Shown: in pieces, positions 36,617-45,081 of the stretch
How the letters are laid out: every line of letters begins with the position of its first letter
Position numbering within the stretch: position 1 is the stretch's first letter
Assembly: GCF_002224245.2 (NCBI RefSeq)
Contig: NZ_NKHK02000011.1
Coordinates: 1-59,038, forward strand
Direction of reading: 5' to 3'
From: Moraxella sp. VT-16-12
GTDB lineage: Bacteria > Pseudomonadota > Gammaproteobacteria > Pseudomonadales > Moraxellaceae
DNA: 59,038 nt
Translations under genes and position numbers: made by a program
The notes under the pieces: generated by a model
Told to the model about the DNA's origin: nothing
Seen by the model: only the letters and a program-made list of their open reading frames with translations
The model's database searches: none

Positions 36617-36637
36617 AAGACACCATCACGGTGTCTT
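36617..36637. terminator. Bidirectional terminator between the phosphatase gene and def
   Basis: 8-bp stem AAGACACC/GGTGTCTT with a 5-base loop; TATT on the right, and TATTTTT on the minus strand. It serves the convergent 36013 and def genes. Confidence 0.75.
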
Positions 36638-36649
36638 ATTGGTTGGGTG

Positions 36650-37162
36650 TTATTTTTGTTTGGCGATGACCTTTCGCACCTTGTCTCTGGCACGGTCTTG
36701 TTTTAAGCGAGACAGATAATCCACAAACAGCACGCCATTAAGATGGTCAAGCTCATGCTGAATACATACCGCAAGTAGTCCATCAGCCTCCACACTAAAC
36801 GCCTGCCCATCAACGTCCAAAGCCTCTATCTTGACGCGAGCAGGTCGCATGATGTCATCATAAACCTCTGGAATGGATAAACAGCCTTCTTTATAAGGGC
36901 AAAGTTCATCAGTCAATGGCGTAACTTTGGGATTGATAAACACCTGTGGTTGGGGCGTGCTGTTTTCTTGTGCCAAATCCATCACCACCACACGTACATG
37001 CCTGTCCACCTGTGTGGCGGCAAGTCCAATGCCTTTTGCATCATACATGGTATCAAACATATCCGCCACCAGCGTTTTTATGGCATCATCAACCTGAGTA
37101 ACTTCTTTGGCAACCGTACGCAAACGTGGGTCAGGATAATGCAAAATGGGTAAAACTGCCAT
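36650..37162 (-). CDS. def: Peptide deformylase
   Basis: 170 residues. It removes the N-formyl group from nascent proteins. All three motifs are intact: GIGLAATQ (about 44-51), EGCLS (about 91-95, metal Cys) and QHELDHLNG (about 134-142, HExxH-type metal His and Glu). Not followed by fmt in the usual order; the downstream neighbour is the convergent phosphatase, so fmt must be elsewhere. Confidence 0.96.
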   Translation of the reverse strand: MAVLPILHYPDPRLRTVAKEVTQVDDAIKTLVADMFDTMYDAKGIGLAATQVDRHVRVVVMDLAQENSTPQPQVFINPKVTPLTDELCPYKEGCLSIPEVYDDIMRPARVKIEALDVDGQAFSVEADGLLAVCIQHELDHLNGVLFVDYLSRLKQDRARDKVRKVIAKQK

Positions 37163-37217
37163 AATTTTCTCAAAAAATTATCATAATAAGGTCAAGCACC
37201 CCATTTGTCAAGCTCAT

Positions 37218-37496
37218 CTATACTAGCAAATCTTGATACTCATCATGTTTATTGACATAACTTGCCACAAAAGAACAGCTGGTGATGATTTTTTTGTTAT
37301 GTTCACGAGCATAAGTTAAAGCATATTTAACCAAAGCCGTCCCCACCCCACGCCCACCCAACTCACTTGGGACAATGGTGTGATTATAATCCAGTGTATC
37401 ATCATCCATGACATCATAGCTCAAAAAAGCCGTAACGCCATCAATGACCATCTCAAAACGCCGAGCTGATGGGTTGTGCGTGATATTATCCATCAT
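37218..37496 (-). CDS. Small GNAT-like acetyltransferase (YidJ/YjdJ type)
   Basis: 92 residues. A minimal GNAT fold: ARRFEMVIDGVTAFLSYDVM, then HTIVPSELGGRGVGTALVKYAL (acetyl-CoA loop GGRGVG) and KKIITSCSFVASYVNKH. These are characteristic of the N-acetyltransferase-like PF14542 group, also found in yeast and human GTLF3B. AAGGAA precedes ATGATG, so the start is 37496 or 37493. Substrate unknown. Confidence 0.85.
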   Translation of the reverse strand: MMDNITHNPSARRFEMVIDGVTAFLSYDVMDDDTLDYNHTIVPSELGGRGVGTALVKYALTYAREHNKKIITSCSFVASYVNKHDEYQDLLV

Positions 37497-37594
37497 ATTT
37501 CCTTTTAAATATTAAACACAAAAATAAATTTACTTAAATTTTATAATAAAAATCAGCACATCACAATACAAGTCTGATAAATAATAAACAATCA

Positions 37595-38504
37595 TTAATT
37601 AATACACACATCAATAACATCGCCCTGTTTTATTTTTGCCAGCACACCATGCCCGCCAAATAATGCTTGACCATCGCAACCAAGCTCAATACCACCATCT
37701 TGATAAACACTAATATCACATAGATTTAATGCCTGCATAAATGCCAACTCATCTAATCGCTGATGGTCTTCTTCTAGCCATTTGATGTGTTCTTTATATG
37801 GCATTTGTTTGGCTAAGAGTTTGGCTTTTTTTATCAAAATCAGTCAATGATTTAAAACATCATGTAATAATGGATATAACTTTTTTACTAATATTTGACT
37901 TGGCACTTTGATGACCATATTTATATGAATGGATTGATTTTGCCACACAAACTTACCTTGAAACCATCCATCATAAGTCAGCACAAGATTAGAAAAACAA
38001 ACTTGACAAATACTGTCTTGGTGGATGATGTTATCTAAAAACGGTTGTGTGTCATGTGATAATCGTTCACCAATGCCAACAAGCAAAAATTGGTGCGTTA
38101 TTGTTTTGTATTTTTTAACAAACAAACGATAATAACCATGCTCATCAAAATAAAATAAACTCTCAGCAAATAAAAAATGATTCAGCAAAAATTGAACATT
38201 TCCTTCTTTATGATAATTGCCGTCTCATTGGTATGCCAAAAGATAAAGATGGCACAAATAAATGTTGTGTTTGTCATCATCATACTTTTTTATTAAATGA
38301 CCTTCATCATCAACATAAATATCATCATTGGCAAGTTGTTTATAAATGCTTGTTGATTTATTGATGATTAATACAATAATCTCAATAGTTTCTTGATGAT
38401 AATCAGCACTAAAATCTACCAATATCTCAGGGTGAAAACGATAAAAAAAACGTCATCAATGTTTGGACGGGTCAGTCTTTTTATGTTGATTTAGCCACAT
38501 TTGA
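37595..38504 (-). pseudogene. DUF2262-like gene interrupted by in-frame TGA codons
   Basis: A single minus-strand frame runs from ATG 38504 to the stop before 37595. It is interrupted only by TGA: a TGATGA pair at about 38454-38459, one at 38225-38227 and one at 37844-37846. Segments include FHPEILVDFSADYHQETIEI, VLTYDGWFQGKFVWQNQSIH and a C-terminus with LGCDGQALFGGHGVLAKI. The C-terminal half fits DUF2262 (a GWF-G-W strand and DG..F-GH motif). Two TGAs fall where Trp would fit. A run of eight T near 38443 may add a frameshift. Other Trp codons are TGG, so decay is likelier than recoding. Confidence 0.7.
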
Positions 38505-38518
38505 ATAACCCATTAAAA

Positions 38519-38539
38519 AGGGCAATCATCATTTGCCCT
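38519..38539 (-). terminator. Terminator of the hisB-hisH unit
   Basis: On the minus strand a 7-bp stem AGGGCAA/TTGCCCT with a 7-base loop and a T run. It lies just upstream of the broken DUF2262-like gene, which is therefore cut off from the his promoter. Confidence 0.82.
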
Positions 38540-38554
38540 AATTAGCAATCATAC

Positions 38555-39199
38555 CTAAATTTGCCAATGGATAAAATTGCGAAGCAATCTTAGTCCCACA
38601 TCATGGCTTTTTTCGGGGTGAAACTGAGTGATGAATAAATTATCCTTAATCAAACTGGCACAAAACCGAACCCCATAATCACACGTCGCCACAATCACCC
38701 CATCATTACGCACGTCCGTCATATCAGGCTGACAGTAGTAGCTGTGCGTAAAATAAAAATGGCGATTGGCACAGCCTTGCCATAGCTGATGGTCGGTGTC
38801 AGTATTTACCACATTCCAGCCAACATGGGGGATTTTGATGGGTTGTCCATTATCCGTCCATGACTCATCAAATCGCTCAACACTGCCGGCAATCACCCCA
38901 AGGCACTCAACCTGTCCGCCTTCGGTAGAATAGTCAAACATCGCCTGCATGCCCACACAAATCGCCATGACAGGTTTGTTTGCCAAAGCATCTTTGACCG
39001 CCACATCAACGCCCGCTTGTCTCATATGATGCATAGCATCACTGATTGCCCCCACACCCGGTAGCATGACTTTATCAGCGTGTTTGATGGTTTGTGGGTC
39101 GTTGGTGATGACCACGTCCGCTCCTGCCACCGTCAGGGCATTGGCAACCGAATAAAGATTGCCCACCCCATAATCTAATAACGCAACTTTTGTCATCAT
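38555..39199 (-). CDS. hisH: Imidazole glycerol phosphate synthase, glutaminase subunit
   Basis: 214 residues. It supplies ammonia to HisF. Class I amidotransferase: DYGVGNLYSVANAL start, PGVGAISDAM, catalytic Cys in AICVGMQAMFDYSTEGG, and the His-Glu of QFHPEKS near the C-terminus. The N-terminal MM leaves two possible starts (39199 or 39196). hisF and hisA are not in the window; only hisB is upstream, 6 bases away. Confidence 0.95.
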   Translation of the reverse strand: MMTKVALLDYGVGNLYSVANALTVAGADVVITNDPQTIKHADKVMLPGVGAISDAMHHMRQAGVDVAVKDALANKPVMAICVGMQAMFDYSTEGGQVECLGVIAGSVERFDESWTDNGQPIKIPHVGWNVVNTDTDHQLWQGCANRHFYFTHSYYCQPDMTDVRNDGVIVATCDYGVRFCASLIKDNLFITQFHPEKSHDVGLRLLRNFIHWQI

Positions 39200-39205
39200 T
39201 TGTCC

Positions 39206-39802
39206 TTATAGCATTTCTTTGGTGGAAGGCAGTTTGCCTGCGGCTCGCTCATCTATTTCACACGCCATACGCAAGGCTCGTGCTAAGGCTTTAAAGACGC
39301 TTTCTATTTGATGATGGCTGTTTTTGCCTTTTAGATTATCAATATGTAAGGTAATCATGGCGTTATTGACCAATCCATAAAAAAACTCACTAAACAAATC
39401 CACATCTAGCTTGCCTACATAAGCCCTTGTAAACGGTACATCCATATGCAAACTTGGTCTTCCTGAAATGTCCACCACCACACGGCTTAGGCTCTCATCA
39501 AGCGGAGCATAAAAATGCCCATAACGGCGTATGCCTTTTTTGTCGCCAAGAGCGATTTTTAGGGCTTGTCCTAGGGCAATACCCACATCTTCTACGCTGT
39601 GATGGTCATCAATGTGCGTATCGCCTGTGCATTTGATTTCAAGGTCAAACAGCCCATGACGGGTGATTTGCTCTAACATATGGTCCAAAAACGGCACACC
39701 TGTATCTAGTTTGCCAATACCTGTGCCATCAATGTTGAGCGAAACAAAAATTTGTGTTTCGGCGGTGTTTCTGGTGATTTGCGCGATGCGAGCATAAGTC
39801 AT
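39206..39802 (-). CDS. hisB: Imidazoleglycerol-phosphate dehydratase
   Basis: 198 residues: the monofunctional dehydratase, not the enterobacterial fusion with histidinol phosphatase. Manganese ligands lie in [13 protein letters not shown] (about 40-52) and [17 protein letters not shown] (about 62-78), with a second set in [17 protein letters not shown]. It heads the hisB-hisH pair. The region upstream (39803-39947) holds promoters for both this gene and the divergent zinc-finger gene. Confidence 0.95.
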   Translation of the reverse strand: MTYARIAQITRNTAETQIFVSLNIDGTGIGKLDTGVPFLDHMLEQITRHGLFDLEIKCTGDTHIDDHHSVEDVGIALGQALKIALGDKKGIRRYGHFYAPLDESLSRVVVDISGRPSLHMDVPFTRAYVGKLDVDLFSEFFYGLVNNAMITLHIDNLKGKNSHHQIESVFKALARALRMACEIDERAAGKLPSTKEML

Positions 39803-39947
39803 GGGGATTACCTATGATAAATTAAAAGATTATACCCATCTTAACGCACTCTTTCAACCACAGCAACTCATGCCCTTGAAAACCCTTGCCTTTTTATGGA
39901 TTTTCGTCAATAATAAGACATAGATTTTTTAAGATTTGGAGAACATC

Positions 39948-40274
39948 ATGACTGACATCAACCAACGCAAAGATGAACTACTTGCTCTAAAACACGAGTA
40001 CGAAACTCGCATCAACAAACTGACCGACCACATGAGCCACCCCCAAGACGAGCTAGGTCAGCATTGGGATGACCAAGCCTTGACCGCCACTCATAATGAA
40101 ATGCGTAAAAAGCTACTTGTGGAAGCTGAGCAAGGGCTTTCTTTGGTAAACTCTGCCTTATTACGCATAGAAAATAACAGCTATGGCATTTGTACCGAAT
40201 GCGGTGAAGAGATTGAAGAAGGTCGCCTAAATGCCGTGCCTTATGCCTTTTTGTGTATGGCTCATGCCAAATAA
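39948..40274 (+). CDS. DksA/TraR-family zinc-finger protein with a C3H site
   Basis: 108 residues from ATG 39948 (GGAG 8 bases before). A coiled-coil N-terminus (about 5-70) with DINQRKDELLALKHEYE and a C-terminal finger CTECGEEIEEGRL...FLCMAH. Spacing is CxxC, 17 residues, CxxH: the last ligand is His in place of the usual Cys. The acidic tip region (about 25-45) lacks an obvious DxxDxA motif of true DksA. It may be a DksA-like RNA polymerase secondary-channel factor; effect on transcription unknown. Confidence 0.8.
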   Translation: MTDINQRKDELLALKHEYETRINKLTDHMSHPQDELGQHWDDQALTATHNEMRKKLLVEAEQGLSLVNSALLRIENNSYGICTECGEEIEEGRLNAVPYAFLCMAHAK

Positions 40275-40283
40275 TTAAATTGG

Positions 40284-41351
40284 TTAAGGCAGCTTCATAT
40301 CACCCAACTCAATCTTGCCTGTCTTGTAGAGCCAAACACTCACTACCCAAGCCACCAAGGCAGGCACAATAAGCATAAGTAGCACAATCGCCAGCCACAT
40401 CATCGTTGGCGACAGCATGCCACCACTGGCATCAATGACCGCAAACACCCCCACCAAACCTGATGTGCCCATACCCGCCCCACTGGCTGAGCAGTGCAAG
40501 CCAAAAACCACTGTCGCCAAAGGTCCAACGATGGCACTTGCTACCACCGCAGGCAACAAAATAATTGGCTTTTTAAAAATATTGGGGATTTGTAGCATGC
40601 TTGTCCCTAGCCCCTGAGCAATCAGACCACTAACGCCATTATCCCTAAAACTGGCTACCGCAAAACCCACCATGTGAGCAGCACAGCCCACCACAGCCGC
40701 CCCACCTGCCAAACCGCCTAGCCCAATGGCAATACAAATCGCCGCACTACTGGTCGGCATGGTAAGCAGCAGCCCCACCACCACAGAGATAATCAGCCCC
40801 ATCAAAAATGGTTGTAGCTCAGTGGCGTCTTTAATCGCCAGACCAATCCATTCTACTGCCGTTACCACAGGTGGACAAATCCATGCACACACCGCCAACG
40901 CTACCAAAAACATCACCAGTGGCACCAGCAAAATATCCAAACGGGTTTTGCCTGCCACACACATTGCCACCACATAAGACAGCACTGTGGTCAAATAAGC
41001 AGCAATGGGATTGCCCGGCAATGCCTTAAAGGTCAATGGCACATCACCAGCAGTCAAAATCACCCCTGACATCAATGCCCCAGAGTGAGCCCCCATCATG
41101 CCTACCACAAGGCTACTAAGCACCACCAAGGTTGGGGCTTTAAGATAGTAAGCAATGCCCACACCAATCCCAGCTCCCATCAGCATACTGGCAAGTTTGC
41201 CAATGTTGATAAGCATGGCAAAATCTAGCCATGTGCCAATCTGTGAGATAATCAGCCCTGCAATCAAGGTAACAAACAGCCCCTGTGCCATGCCTGTAAA
41301 GGCGTCTATGAGATATTTTTGAGAAAGACGTTTAAAGAATATGCACTTCAT
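40284..41351 (-). CDS. PTS-EIIC-like membrane permease (PF13303 type)
   Basis: 355 residues with about ten hydrophobic segments rich in Gly and Ala. QKYLIDAFTGMAQGLFVTLI opens the protein and GAGMGTSGLVGVFAVIDASGG (about 293-313) matches the PTS_EIIC_2 group. No EIIA or EIIB domain is fused or adjacent, so coupling to a phosphotransferase is not supported. Probably a stand-alone transporter. It overlaps the small gene upstream by 4 bases. Confidence 0.8.
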   Translation of the reverse strand: MKCIFFKRLSQKYLIDAFTGMAQGLFVTLIAGLIISQIGTWLDFAMLINIGKLASMLMGAGIGVGIAYYLKAPTLVVLSSLVVGMMGAHSGALMSGVILTAGDVPLTFKALPGNPIAAYLTTVLSYVVAMCVAGKTRLDILLVPLVMFLVALAVCAWICPPVVTAVEWIGLAIKDATELQPFLMGLIISVVVGLLLTMPTSSAAICIAIGLGGLAGGAAVVGCAAHMVGFAVASFRDNGVSGLIAQGLGTSMLQIPNIFKKPIILLPAVVASAIVGPLATVVFGLHCSASGAGMGTSGLVGVFAVIDASGGMLSPTMMWLAIVLLMLIVPALVAWVVSVWLYKTGKIELGDMKLP

Positions 41352-41545
41352 TCATCAAGCTCTTTAAAAGTTTTAAGAATGTTTGCAATTGTAACACAAA
41401 CTCCAAAACACAACCCAACATAAATTGGAGATATAATTAATCCCATCAAAGGAGCAAAACGCCTGCCGGTATCACTTATGACCGCCATCATGGCTTTATT
41501 TTGCTCCGTGTTTAATTTGTATTCTTCAAAAAAAGCCATTTTCAT
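41348..41545 (-). CDS. Small membrane protein coupled to the EIIC-like permease
   Basis: 65 residues. A soluble N-terminus (FFEEYKLNTEQNKAMMAVI) precedes one or two hydrophobic segments (about 33-57: LMGLIISPIYVGLCFGVCVT). It overlaps the permease start by 4 bases, so the two are translated together. It could be a regulatory or assembly subunit; no family recognised. Confidence 0.6.
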   Translation of the reverse strand: MKMAFFEEYKLNTEQNKAMMAVISDTGRRFAPLMGLIISPIYVGLCFGVCVTIANILKTFKELDE

Positions 41546-41785
41546 TTATATCATAACTTTATAATACAACATCAAGATAAATATCTATTACCCAAACTGC
41601 ACCAATAATTAGGGCATAATTCATTACACAAGTAATGAGATAGATAAAACTTAGGCGGTAGTGATTTGTATTTTAAAAAATAGGTGATAAATGGGGCTAA
41701 TAATAAAATAGCCATTAGGATATTTTTAAGCAAATACAATAATACCGCCATTTTATGTCTCGGTATTTTTTATGATGATATAAAA

Positions 41786-41982
41786 TTAATTGGTTTTTTT
41801 ATAAAGTCTTTGGATTTCTTTTAATAAAAGCTCTCTATCATAACCACAATATACTTGCTCATCAATTTGACAAAATAATAAACTCTCAAATAATATCAAC
41901 GCTAATTTTTTGATATCTTTATCATTAACTCAAACACAAATGATGAACTTAACCAAATTTTATTTGCTTTATTTTGGTCTAT
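41786..41982 (-). pseudogene. Gene relic with a frameshift
   Basis: Minus-strand reading gives DQNKANKIWLSSSFVFEL in one frame, then NDKDIKKLALILFESLLF, CQIDEQVYCGYDRELLLK and EIQRLYKKTN to a TAA at 41786 in the next frame. No start codon or ribosome site is present. The two pieces join into a sensible protein tail, so this is a decayed gene end next to the WG-repeat cluster. Parent family unknown. The rest of 41546-42048 is AT-rich and shows nothing else. Confidence 0.5.
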
Positions 41983-42048
41983 TTATAATCTCTCATGCCA
42001 TTAAAAAGACAATAAACATCAAAATATCATCTTACTGTTTAATTTGCC

Positions 42049-43155
42049 CTATTGCCTTTGCTTGACTATTTTTAAATCTTTGGAAAAATCTTTAATATTA
42101 TCATAAACAGGTTGTATGACTATTTTACCTGTTTTGTCAATAAAGCCATATTTGCCGTCTTTTTGTATTTTTGCCAAATCATTACTAAAACCATAAAGTT
42201 TATCATAAATTGGTGGCAGTATGACATGATTTGACTTATCAACTAAGCCATATTTGTCGTCTTTTTTCACTTCTATCAAGCCATCGTAGAAAAAACTAAC
42301 ACCATCATAAATCAGTGGTACCACTTCATTGCCTGATTTATCAACCAAGCCAAATTTGTCGCCCTTTTCTACCCACGCCAAACCCTTAGAAAAAACCCAA
42401 GCATCGTCATAAATCAGTGGCACCACCTCATGACCTGTTTTATCAACAAAACCAACTTTACCGTCTTTTTTTACACTAACCAAACCCTCAGCAAAAACAC
42501 CAATGCCATCATAATGTTGTGGCATGACCTCATTACCCAATTTATCAACTAAACCAACTTTGCCGTCTTTAACCACCTTTATCAGGTCATCATCCAAAAC
42601 ATGGGCTTCATAAAAACCATACAAACCATCAAATCTATAAATCTCATCATAAATCAATGGTATGACTTCCTTGCCTGATTTATCAATCAAACCTTCTTTG
42701 CCGTCTTTTTTTACCTTTATTAAGCCATCATGTAAAACATAAACTTCATCATAAATCAATGGTATGACCTCCTTGCCTGATTCATCAATCAAACCTTCTT
42801 TGCCGTCTTTTTTCACTTCTGCCACACCCTTATGGAGATGTCTGACTTCATCGTAAATTAGTGGCATGACTTCATCACCTGACTTATCAACTAAACCATA
42901 TTTACCATCTTTAATCACCATCAATAAACTCTCAGAAAAATCGCCAATCTTATCATAAATTGGTGGCAATATTACCTTACCTGATTTGTCCACCAAGCCA
43001 TATTTATCACTTTGCCCGTCAGTAACCGTGGATTCATCTTGCTTTTTTTGTACAGCTTCATTGACTTGTTCAGACTTTGCAATATCGCCATCATCTGAAC
43101 AGCCAATCAAACAAAAAATAGCCATCAAACTAAAAGTCTTTATAAAATACTGCAT
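42049..43155 (-). CDS. WG-repeat lipoprotein
   Basis: 368 residues. A lipoprotein signal with lipobox LIGC (Cys19) and an acidic spacer (about 20-52), then nine WG-type beta repeats of about 34 residues. Their consensus is KYGLVDKSGKEVIPLIYD followed by about 16 variable residues and KVKKDG. In most units the Trp of WG is Tyr, Glu or Phe. The fourth unit carries an insertion of about 12 residues. Such repeats form superhelical or propeller-like binding surfaces. Envelope-facing; ligand unknown. It follows the second WG gene on the same strand but after its own terminator. Confidence 0.85.
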   Translation of the reverse strand: MQYFIKTFSLMAIFCLIGCSDDGDIAKSEQVNEAVQKKQDESTVTDGQSDKYGLVDKSGKVILPPIYDKIGDFSESLLMVIKDGKYGLVDKSGDEVMPLIYDEVRHLHKGVAEVKKDGKEGLIDESGKEVIPLIYDEVYVLHDGLIKVKKDGKEGLIDKSGKEVIPLIYDEIYRFDGLYGFYEAHVLDDDLIKVVKDGKVGLVDKLGNEVMPQHYDGIGVFAEGLVSVKKDGKVGFVDKTGHEVVPLIYDDAWVFSKGLAWVEKGDKFGLVDKSGNEVVPLIYDGVSFFYDGLIEVKKDDKYGLVDKSNHVILPPIYDKLYGFSNDLAKIQKDGKYGFIDKTGKIVIQPVYDNIKDFSKDLKIVKQRQ

Positions 43156-43249
43156 AGCAATCGCTCCATCAGTCTAAAACCATCATAAATAAAATTATAC
43201 ACAATGACCCATATTTTTATCAATAATAGATGACATATTGATAATAAAT

Positions 43250-43278
43250 AAAAAAAGCGAAACTCTAAGATTTCGCTT
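43250..43278 (-). terminator. Terminator of the 43290-44987 WG gene
   Basis: On the minus strand an 8-bp stem AAGCGAAA/TTTCGCTT with a run of T. The string AAAGCGAAACTCTA recurs at about 45048, after the 45082 gene, where pairing is poorer. Confidence 0.8.
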
Positions 43279-43289
43279 GTTCTTTTGTT

Positions 43290-44987
43290 TTAATCCCGCT
43301 TTTGACCCATTTTATTCATCTGATACCACTTACCATCTTTTTTCACCCTTGCCAAACCTTGACAAAAATCCTCAACATCATCGTAAATTAGCGGTATGAC
43401 CTCATTGCCCAATTTATCAATAAACCCCCATCTGCCATCTTTTTTTACTCTTGCCAGACCCTCGCAAAAACTCCACGCATCCTCATAGTTTAGTGTAATC
43501 ACCAAACTGCCCGATGTATCAATAAAGCCATATCTATCACCTTTTTTTACCTTTGCCAAGCCTTCACACAAAAATTCAATCCTATCATAGTTTGATTGTT
43601 TTAGCTGTTGACCTGTTCTATCAACCAATCCCCATCTGTTATTTCTTTTTACTTTCGCCAAACCCTCGCAAAAACATTTGGCATCGTCATAGATAAGCAA
43701 CACCACAACACAACCTGATTTATTAATAAAGCCGTATTTGTCATCTTTTTTGACGATTACCAAATCTTTACCAAAAAACTCAATCTCATCATAATCTAGT
43801 GGCACCATCTCATGACCCAACTTATCAATCAGTCCATATTTACCATTCTTTTTTACCCTAACTAAACCATCATACCAAGGCTGAGCACTCTCATAAACTT
43901 GACCTGATGACTTATTGATATAGCCATATTTATTATCTTGCACTGCCATGGTCAAACTCTCACAAAAGTCCTGAGCACGGTCATAGAACTGACCTAACCT
44001 ATCAATAAAACCTTGTTTGCCGTCTTTTTTTACTTTTGCCAAACCTTCTTTAAAATTCTCAGCACTGTCATAGATGGGTGCAATCACCATATCACCCAAC
44101 TGATTAATGAAACCGCACCTGGCATCTAACTCCACCATCGCCAAACCCCCACAAAAATCATCAACATAATCATGGTTTAGCGGTATTATCTCATGACCTG
44201 TTTTATTAATAAAACCCCATTTACCATCTTTTTTTACTTTTGCCAGACCCTCAGAAAAATGCCAAGCATCATCATAACATATTGGTACCACCTCATTACC
44301 TGATGTATCAATAAAACCCTGTTTACCATTTCTTTTTACTTTTGCCAAACCCTCCTTGAACATCCAAGCACTACTATAAATTGGTGCTATAACTTCTTTG
44401 GTGATAACATTGATAAAGCCAATTTTCTTATCTTTTTTTATCTTTAAAAAACGATCAGACAAATGCCAAAAATCATCATAGATGACTGGTGTTACTTCAT
44501 TTCCCAGCTTATCAACAAAACCATATTTGCTGTCTCTCTCCACCACTGCTAAGTTTTCACAAAAAGCATCCACATAATCATAAATCGGCGGTATCACCTC
44601 ATCGCCCATCTTGTTTACAAAGCCATATTTACCGTCTCGCTCCACCATTACCAAACGCTCAGAAAAAGTCCAAGCATGATCATAAATCCTACCCCAGCTA
44701 CTGATAAAATAGCATTTATTGTCTTTTTTTGCCCTTATCAAGCCCCCAAAATACCGTCGAGCCTCATCATAGATTGGCGGTATTACTTCCTGACCCAATT
44801 TATTAATATAGCCATATTTACCATTTTGTTTGATGCGTGCCACCCCACAAGAAAAGCCCCATGCATTGTCATAACGTGGCGATATGATTTCCTGACTACC
44901 TTTATTAATATAGCCCCACTTGTCATCTTTCTTTACCCTCATCAAGCCTTCGTGAAGTTCACCTATAAAATCATAATCCATGCCCAT
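43290..44987 (-). CDS. WG-repeat protein without a signal peptide
   Basis: 565 residues composed almost wholly of WG-like repeats: about 17 complete units plus partial units at both ends, such as KWGFINKTGHEIIPLNHD and KYGFVDKLGNEVTPVIYD. The protein begins in the middle of a unit (MGMDYDFIGELHEGLMRVKK) with no signal peptide, and several units hold Cys (FCEGLAKV), so it is probably cytoplasmic. GGAG precedes the start by 3 or 9 bases depending on which ATG (44987 or 44981) is used. It may be a 5'-truncated relative of the 42049 lipoprotein gene or a genuine cytoplasmic partner. Confidence 0.82.
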   Translation of the reverse strand: MGMDYDFIGELHEGLMRVKKDDKWGYINKGSQEIISPRYDNAWGFSCGVARIKQNGKYGYINKLGQEVIPPIYDEARRYFGGLIRAKKDNKCYFISSWGRIYDHAWTFSERLVMVERDGKYGFVNKMGDEVIPPIYDYVDAFCENLAVVERDSKYGFVDKLGNEVTPVIYDDFWHLSDRFLKIKKDKKIGFINVITKEVIAPIYSSAWMFKEGLAKVKRNGKQGFIDTSGNEVVPICYDDAWHFSEGLAKVKKDGKWGFINKTGHEIIPLNHDYVDDFCGGLAMVELDARCGFINQLGDMVIAPIYDSAENFKEGLAKVKKDGKQGFIDRLGQFYDRAQDFCESLTMAVQDNKYGYINKSSGQVYESAQPWYDGLVRVKKNGKYGLIDKLGHEMVPLDYDEIEFFGKDLVIVKKDDKYGFINKSGCVVVLLIYDDAKCFCEGLAKVKRNNRWGLVDRTGQQLKQSNYDRIEFLCEGLAKVKKGDRYGFIDTSGSLVITLNYEDAWSFCEGLARVKKDGRWGFIDKLGNEVIPLIYDDVEDFCQGLARVKKDGKWYQMNKMGQKRD

Positions 44988-45081
44988 CTACTCCAAAAAA
45001 GATTTTAAAGATACTTAATCAAATAATAACACAACTGTACTCATATAAAAAGCGAAACTCTACTCGGAGCAGTTGCTATTT

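Noticed and set aside
37595-38504. TGA read as selenocysteine
   Set aside because: No SECIS-like hairpin is apparent after the TGAs and the positions fit Trp, not Cys; decay is simpler.
42049-44987. Possible CRISPR-like repeats
   Set aside because: Periodicity is about 100 bases and follows protein WG units; no short direct repeats with unique spacers.
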